A stretch of DNA of 15,386 bases from Bifidobacterium breve (GTDB lineage Bacteria > Actinomycetota > Acidimicrobiia > Acidimicrobiales > Ilumatobacteraceae): NCBI GenBank assembly GCA_945889575.1, contig CAMDBY010000015.1, positions 1-15,386 of the forward strand, written 5' to 3'. Under the pieces are notes generated by a model that saw nothing but the letters and a program-made list of their open reading frames with translations, did no database searches and had not been told where the DNA came from. Below, in pieces: positions 11,309-15,386 of the stretch; within the stretch, counting starts at the first letter, position 1, and the number at the start of each line of letters is the position of its first letter. The translations under genes and the position numbers were made by a program.

Positions 11309-13651
11309 TTAGTTAGTTGCTGGACCAAAAGTTGTTTTTTGGCGAGATGAACGAATCACCGAAGCAGCAAGAACTACTAAAGCTGCAGCTGCAATAAGCA
11401 GGCGCTGGCCATCGTTGTTCTGAGTACTGATGATTGCGGGAAGTACCAACAACGACACAAGGTTCATCACCTTGATCAGCGGGTTCAATGCAGGACCTGC
11501 TGTGTCTTTGAATGGGTCACCAACAGTGTCGGCAACAACTGCAGCCATGTAAGAGTCTGAACCCTTACCGCCATGGTTGCCGTCTTCGATGTACTTCTTT
11601 GCGTTGTCCCATGCACCACCAGCATTGCTGAGGTAGTTCGCCATGAGCTGACCAACCAAGATGACAGCAGCAAGGAATCCACCAAGTGCTTGCCAACCAA
11701 TTCCGAAACCAACAATGACTGGTGTCAACACTGCGAGTAGGGCAGGTGTTGCCAACTCGCGAAGTGATGCTTCAGTACAAATGTCAATGACGGGGCCGTA
11801 CTCTGGCTTCTTTGTACCAGCCATGATCATGCCGTCAGCAAACAGACGACGAACTTCTTGAACGACAACACCAGCTGTTCGGCCGACGGCGCGAATAGAA
11901 AGTGCCGAGAACAAGAATGGAACAGAGCCACCGATGAGAAGACCAATGAAGATCTTCGGGTCAGCAACGTTGATAGCAAGCTCTGGTGCTTTGAAAACAC
12001 CGTCAGCCAAGTTCTCTGCTTTGATCAGTAATTCAGCACCGGCTGTTTCAATGAACGAAGCGAACAAGGCAACAGCAGCAATAACTGCTGAACCGATGGC
12101 AAAGCCTTTGGTTACTGCCTTTGTGGTGTTACCGACTGCGTCGAGAGCAACCATGATCTTTTGTGGCTCGCCATGGAATTCGCCAGACATTTCTGCAATA
12201 CCTGCAGCGTTATCTGATACCGGACCAAAGGTGTCTTCCGACACGATGACGCCCGTAGTTGCGAGCATTCCCATTCCGCACAATGCAACGAGGTAGAGCG
12301 AGAACGTAAGGTTTCCGCCACCAAGAGCTAATGCAACACCAATGGCAACTGCAATAGCAAGTACTGCGTAGACGCTTGATTCAAGACCGTATGCGGTTCC
12401 CGAAAGAATCGCAGTCGCAGGACCTGTTTCTGTTGACCGTGCTATTTCTTTCACAGGACCATGATGAGTTGCTGTGTAGTACTCAGTAAGTCGGCTCACA
12501 AGTTGTGCAAGAAGCAGACCAACTGCAACCGCACCAAATACACGCCAACCGGCTCCACCCATCAACTTGACGCCTTCGCCAGCAATTCCCTTTTCGTTAC
12601 CGACATAGGTCAGTGACAATGCAAGCGTTCCGGCAAGTGTGAGTACGCCAGCTACAAGGAAGCCCTTGTTGATTGGCTTCAGTGCGTCTGTTTCGTCTGG
12701 CTTTGCCTTAACTGCGAACACACCAAAGATTGATGCGATCACGCCAATTGCGCGAGCAGCAAGTGGGAACACGAGTCCCATTGCTGGGTTCAAACCAATT
12801 GAGTTGAATGCTGCAACACCAAGAATGATCGAAGCAACAAGTGTTACTTCGTATGACTCGAAGAGGTCAGCTGCCATACCGGCACAGTCACCAACGTTGT
12901 CACCAACGTTGTCTGCAATTGTTGCTGGGTTACGTGGGTCGTCTTCAGGAATTCCTGCTTCGATTTTTCCTACGAGGTCAGCACCAACGTCTGCAGCCTT
13001 GGTGAAGATACCGCCACCCACGCGCAAGAAGAGCGCAAGGAGTGAGCCACCAAAACCAAAGCCAATGAGAATGACGCTTGAGGTGTTCTGGAACACCATG
13101 ATGATTAATGTTGCACCGCTCAGTCCGAGACCAACAGTAAACATTCCGGCAACGCCACCTGTGCGGAAAGCAACGGTGAGAGCGTCAGGCATAGAGCCAG
13201 TCAGCGCAGCTGCGGCCGTACGAACATTGCCTCGAGTTGCAAGAGTCATACCGATATAGCCGGTAAGACCAGAAGCAGCACAGCCAAGAATGAACGCGAG
13301 TGTGCGCCAAATTCCTGATTGCATAAACGAGAGAGCTTCAGTTGCCTCAGCGCCTTCGCCTTTCATAATTGCTGTCGATGTGAAGAACACAATCGCTGCA
13401 AGTGGAATAAGAATCATGATGATGGTTTTGAACTGGCGCTTCAAGTAGGCGAGTGCACCTTCTTGAATTGCGAGTGCAATTTCTTTCATCTTTGGCGTGC
13501 CTTCGTCGGCAGCCATAACTAAACGGGCGAGATAGAACCCAACAGCGATGGCAAGCACGGCCGAAGCAGCTGAAAGCCACAACACCGCCCATTCTCCGCC
13601 CTTGAGCACGAACTCTTGATAGCCGCCTTCGGCAGCAAATAATCCTGACAC
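11309..13651 (-). CDS. hppA: Membrane-bound proton-pumping pyrophosphatase, K+-independent type
   Basis: A 780-residue integral membrane protein with about 16 hydrophobic helices. It hydrolyses pyrophosphate and pumps protons outward. The catalytic region reads DVGADLVGKIE (the DX7KXE motif), then DNVGDNVGDCAGMAADLFESY with the Asp-rich repeat at 247-255. A second acidic site near the C-terminus includes DTVGDPFKDTAGPALNPLIK. In the segment GNTTKAVTKGFAIGSA the position that is Ala in potassium-dependent enzymes is Lys511, with Thr514 following, the mark of the potassium-independent, proton-pumping class. The start is GTG 13651, chosen because AGGAG (13660-13664 on this strand) lies eight bases upstream and no better Met is near. 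The gene stands alone between the sdh divergon and a strong terminator. Confidence 0.97.
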   Translation of the reverse strand: MSGLFAAEGGYQEFVLKGGEWAVLWLSAASAVLAIAVGFYLARLVMAADEGTPKMKEIALAIQEGALAYLKRQFKTIIMILIPLAAIVFFTSTAIMKGEGAEATEALSFMQSGIWRTLAFILGCAASGLTGYIGMTLATRGNVRTAAAALTGSMPDALTVAFRTGGVAGMFTVGLGLSGATLIIMVFQNTSSVILIGFGFGGSLLALFLRVGGGIFTKAADVGADLVGKIEAGIPEDDPRNPATIADNVGDNVGDCAGMAADLFESYEVTLVASIILGVAAFNSIGLNPAMGLVFPLAARAIGVIASIFGVFAVKAKPDETDALKPINKGFLVAGVLTLAGTLALSLTYVGNEKGIAGEGVKLMGGAGWRVFGAVAVGLLLAQLVSRLTEYYTATHHGPVKEIARSTETGPATAILSGTAYGLESSVYAVLAIAVAIGVALALGGGNLTFSLYLVALCGMGMLATTGVIVSEDTFGPVSDNAAGIAEMSGEFHGEPQKIMVALDAVGNTTKAVTKGFAIGSAVIAAVALFASFIETAGAELLIKAENLADGVFKAPELAINVADPKIFIGLLIGGSVPFLFSALSIRAVGRTAGVVVQEVRRLFADGMIMAGTKKPEYGPVIDICTEASLRELATPALLAVLTPVIVGFGIGWQALGGFLAAVILVGQLMANYLSNAGGAWDNAKKYIEDGNHGGKGSDSYMAAVVADTVGDPFKDTAGPALNPLIKVMNLVSLLVLPAIISTQNNDGQRLLIAAAALVVLAASVIRSSRQKTTFGPATN

Positions 13652-13681
13652 TTAATTGTCTCCTGGCAAGTTCTGGGGCGA

Positions 13682-13694
13682 CCTGACTGTCAGG
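13682..13694. promoter_or_regulatory. 13-base palindrome in the hppA-sdhC divergent gap
   Basis: CCTGAC-T-GTCAGG is a perfect palindrome with one central base, 30 bases upstream of the hppA GTG. Position and symmetry suit a repressor or activator site for hppA or for both divergent units. No matching second copy was found by eye. Confidence 0.3.
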
Positions 13695-13757
13695 CGCCCG
13701 CTGTATGGAACATCGCAACAGTAGTAAAAAGAGTCACGCCAGAGCGAAATGGTCAAG

Positions 13758-13788
13758 TTGTGGTCACGGGGGTCTCTCGGGGTACCGT
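13758..13788 (+). promoter_or_regulatory. Candidate promoter of the sdh operon
   Basis: TTGTGG (13758-13763) and TACCGT (13783-13788) are 19 bases apart, giving a leader of about 48 bases before sdhC. A nearby inverted repeat, GTGCA-GT-TGCAC (13794-13805), covers the predicted transcript start and could be an operator. The elements are weak matches and were picked by eye. Confidence 0.3.
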
Positions 13789-13806
13789 TTCAAGTGCAGT
13801 TGCACA

Positions 13807-13832
13807 GCCGGCCTGCCCGGCCCGCAGGGAGA
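13807..13832 (+). promoter_or_regulatory. Possible alternative hairpins around the sdhC ribosome binding site
   Basis: The ribosome binding site AGGGAG (13826-13831) lies 11 bases before the sdhC ATG. CCTGC (13812-13816) can pair with GCAGG (13824-13828), hiding part of that site. GCCGG (13807-13811) can instead pair with CCGGC (13817-13821), and this pairing excludes the first. The two short stems could switch translation, or may be chance in a GC-rich stretch. Confidence 0.3.
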
Positions 13833-13842
13833 CATTATTTAC

Positions 13843-14622
13843 ATGGCACAAGTAGTTACATCTCACCGGGGCCCGGTCACCGGCACCGCTACCCACAAGC
13901 GTAAGAAGCGCCCATTTCTCCTCGATCTCTATTCCACAGCGGTGGGCAAGAAGTACGTCATGGGAATCACGGGCGTCGCCATGATGGGTTTTGTCCTGTT
14001 CCACATGATCGGGAACCTCAAGATGTATGCCGGTGCAGCAGGTCTTGACCACTACGCCCATTTCCTGCAGACATTGCTGTATCCCCTCGCGCCAAAAGGC
14101 TGGGTTCTCTGGATTCTTCGTGGTGGTCTCATTTCCATGCTGTTCCTCCACCTCCACGCGGCGTGGTCATTGACCCGCTTGAATCGCCATGCACGACCTA
14201 TGAAGTACCAAAGCAAGCGCGATTATCAGATTGCCAATTTCGCTAGCCGCACCATGCGGTGGACAGGAATCATTGTTCTGGCATTTCTCGTCTGGCACCT
14301 ACTCGATCTGACTTTTGGGGTCGTGAACTCTGAGACTGGCAAGATGATTACGCATCCGGGTGATGAGGAATCGGTGAAGGCGGTCTATGCCAGCATCGTG
14401 TACTCATTTCAGCGCACTCCAGTTGCCTTCTTTTATGTCGTTGCAAATATTTTGTTGGGAATCCACTTGTTCCACGGTGCATGGAGCATTTTTCAGTCCT
14501 TTGGCTTGAACAACCCTCGCTTCAATAATTGGACTCGTGCATTTGCTACTGGCTTTGCATCAATTGTCGTAATCGGCAATGTCTCGTTCCCAATTTCAGT
14601 AATGGCCGGCATCGTCGGCTGA
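13843..14622 (+). CDS. sdhC: Succinate dehydrogenase cytochrome b subunit (type B, di-heme)
   Basis: A 259-residue membrane anchor of succinate:quinone reductase with five hydrophobic helices (about 38-58, 88-110, 140-160, 192-214 and 234-254). Histidines in or at the helices (His54, His103/105, His152, His208/211) are placed to ligate two b hemes, as in the Bacillus/Wolinella type that needs a single membrane subunit. The phrases KKYVMGITGVAMMGFVLFHMIGNL and LGIHLFHGAWSIFQS are typical. The frame is open further up to an ATG at 13705. I chose ATG 13843 because a ribosome binding site precedes it, the family starts near here, and the extra 46 residues are of low complexity and Cys/Gly-rich. 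sdhA follows 31 bp downstream and hppA diverges upstream. Confidence 0.93.
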   Translation: MAQVVTSHRGPVTGTATHKRKKRPFLLDLYSTAVGKKYVMGITGVAMMGFVLFHMIGNLKMYAGAAGLDHYAHFLQTLLYPLAPKGWVLWILRGGLISMLFLHLHAAWSLTRLNRHARPMKYQSKRDYQIANFASRTMRWTGIIVLAFLVWHLLDLTFGVVNSETGKMITHPGDEESVKAVYASIVYSFQRTPVAFFYVVANILLGIHLFHGAWSIFQSFGLNNPRFNNWTRAFATGFASIVVIGNVSFPISVMAGIVG

Positions 14623-14653
14623 CCGACACGCCTCGAAGAAGAAAGACACGATC

Positions 14654-15386
14654 ATGACTCTCACTGATGAACTGTTCGCAAAGAACACGGTCACGCTTGA
14701 CAGCAAAATTCCTGAAGGCCCCGTTGCAGACAAATGGGACAACTACAAACAAAACATGAAGTTGGTGAACCCCAACAACAAACGCAAATTCAAAGTCATT
14801 GTTGTAGGCACCGGTCTTGCTGGCGCGTCAGCCGCAGCAACACTTGCCGAACTCGGATATCAAGTTGATGCGTTTACATTTCATGACTCGGCCCGCCGCG
14901 CTCACTCCATTGCTGCACAAGGTGGCATCAACGGCGCAAAGAACTACAAGGGTGACGGCGACAGCGTTCATCGTTTGTTCTATGACACCGTCAAAGGTGG
15001 TGACTTCCGCTCACGCGAGGCAAACGTGCATCGCCTGGCACAAGTCAGCATCGACATTATTGACCAAATGGTTGCCCAAGGAGTGCCATTTGCGCGTGAA
15101 TACGGTGGTCTTTTAGATAACCGTTCATTTGGAGGCGCTCAAGTCAGTCGTACTTTTTACGCCCGTGGCCAAACCGGTCAGCAATTGCTACTTGGTGCGT
15201 ACCAGCAGTTCTCACGCCAAGTTGGTCTTGGTGGAATCAGTTTGTACAACCGCACCGAATTGATTGACATAGTCGTTATTGATGGCCGCGCATCAGGCAT
15301 TGTTGTTCGCGATCTCGTGACCGGCGAAATCTCATCACATGCAGCACATGCAGTGGTTTTGGCTACAGGCGGATACGGAAACGCAT
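14654..15386 (+). CDS. sdhA: Succinate dehydrogenase flavoprotein subunit (5' part, cut by window edge)
   Basis: The frame is open from ATG 14654 to the window end, giving 244 residues of a protein normally about 600-650 long. A polar 45-residue lead precedes the FAD Rossmann motif VVGTGLAGASAAATLAELG (about 50-68). RRAHSIAAQGGINGAKNY follows, with His84 as the residue expected to bind FAD covalently. Then come GDFRSREANVHRLA, VPFAREYGGLL, a TFYARGQTGQQLL segment and ATGGYGN near the cut. This is the catalytic subunit oxidising succinate to fumarate. The order SdhC-SdhA and the long N-terminal lead fit the type B complex; the iron-sulphur subunit sdhB is expected just outside. GA-rich bases at 14635-14645 give a weak ribosome binding site. 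No break is seen. Confidence 0.96.
   Translation, partial: MTLTDELFAKNTVTLDSKIPEGPVADKWDNYKQNMKLVNPNNKRKFKVIVVGTGLAGASAAATLAELGYQVDAFTFHDSARRAHSIAAQGGINGAKNYKGDGDSVHRLFYDTVKGGDFRSREANVHRLAQVSIDIIDQMVAQGVPFAREYGGLLDNRSFGGAQVSRTFYARGQTGQQLLLGAYQQFSRQVGLGGISLYNRTELIDIVVIDGRASGIVVRDLVTGEISSHAAHAVVLATGGYGNA

Noticed and set aside
12887..12913. Direct repeat of 12 bases inside hppA
   Set aside because: It encodes the family's own DNVGDNVGD catalytic motif, so it is explained by protein function rather than by a repeat element.
12639..13259. 206-codon open frame on the plus strand
   Set aside because: It is antisense to hppA, with a Pro/Ala/Ser-rich composition and no recognisable motif; hppA is well supported there.
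13705..13842. Upstream in-frame extension of sdhC from an ATG at 13705
   Set aside because: The extra 46 residues are polar, Cys/Gly-rich and unlike SdhC proteins, while a ribosome binding site and the family start point to 13843. The stretch also contains the likely promoter.
1..15386. Mobile elements, prophage, CRISPR, tRNA or rRNA genes
   Set aside because: No transposase or integrase motifs, no regularly spaced repeats and no cloverleaf or rRNA-like stretches were seen; almost every base is accounted for by metabolic genes.

Overview
The window looks like a piece of the chromosome of an actinobacterium, most likely a streamlined, moderate-GC aquatic lineage (Acidimicrobiia-like; this placement is inference). 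Three things point that way. The order pcrA/uvrD end, then sucC-sucD, then purH, recalls the uvrD1-sucC-sucD-purN-purH neighbourhood known in mycobacteria. The malate dehydrogenase is of the actinobacterial type. Several genes appear to start leaderless, with a -10-like hexamer about six bases before the start codon. Genes are packed tightly, gaps are mostly 0-60 bp, and no gap exceeds 200 bp. I see no mobile element, CRISPR array, tRNA or rRNA.

Layout. 1-591 (+): the last 40 codons of PcrA/UvrD helicase, then a small flavodoxin-fold protein. 592-1095 (-): a membrane-anchored protein of unknown function that abuts the previous gene with no gap. 1153-5135 (+): a run of a free-standing cobalamin-binding mutase domain, sucC, sucD and purH, with gaps of 3, 11 and 0 bp. 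5156-7963 (+): metF, then an OafA-type membrane acyltransferase with a C-terminal SGNH esterase domain. 8027-10214 (+): mdh, a 2-oxoglutarate/Fe(II) oxygenase and a formaldehyde-activating-enzyme homologue, joined by 1- and 4-bp overlaps. 10219-11239 (-): an SCP2-like protein and a DedA membrane protein. 11309-13651 (-): the membrane proton-pumping pyrophosphatase hppA, with a strong hairpin terminator after it. 13843-15386 (+): sdhC and the start of sdhA, cut by the window edge.

The genes are mainly central metabolism. Methylmalonyl-CoA mutase (small part), succinyl-CoA synthetase, succinate dehydrogenase and malate dehydrogenase cover the succinyl-CoA to oxaloacetate arm of the TCA cycle and the entry of propionate carbon. 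PurH and MetF use folate one-carbon units. HppA recovers energy from the pyrophosphate made by biosynthesis.

The least ordinary part is the oxygenase-fae pair, which is translationally coupled behind mdh. Some enzymes of the oxygenase fold release formaldehyde when they demethylate substrates, and Fae-family proteins capture formaldehyde. A compact demethylation and formaldehyde-handling module is therefore a testable reading, though nothing in the sequence proves it.
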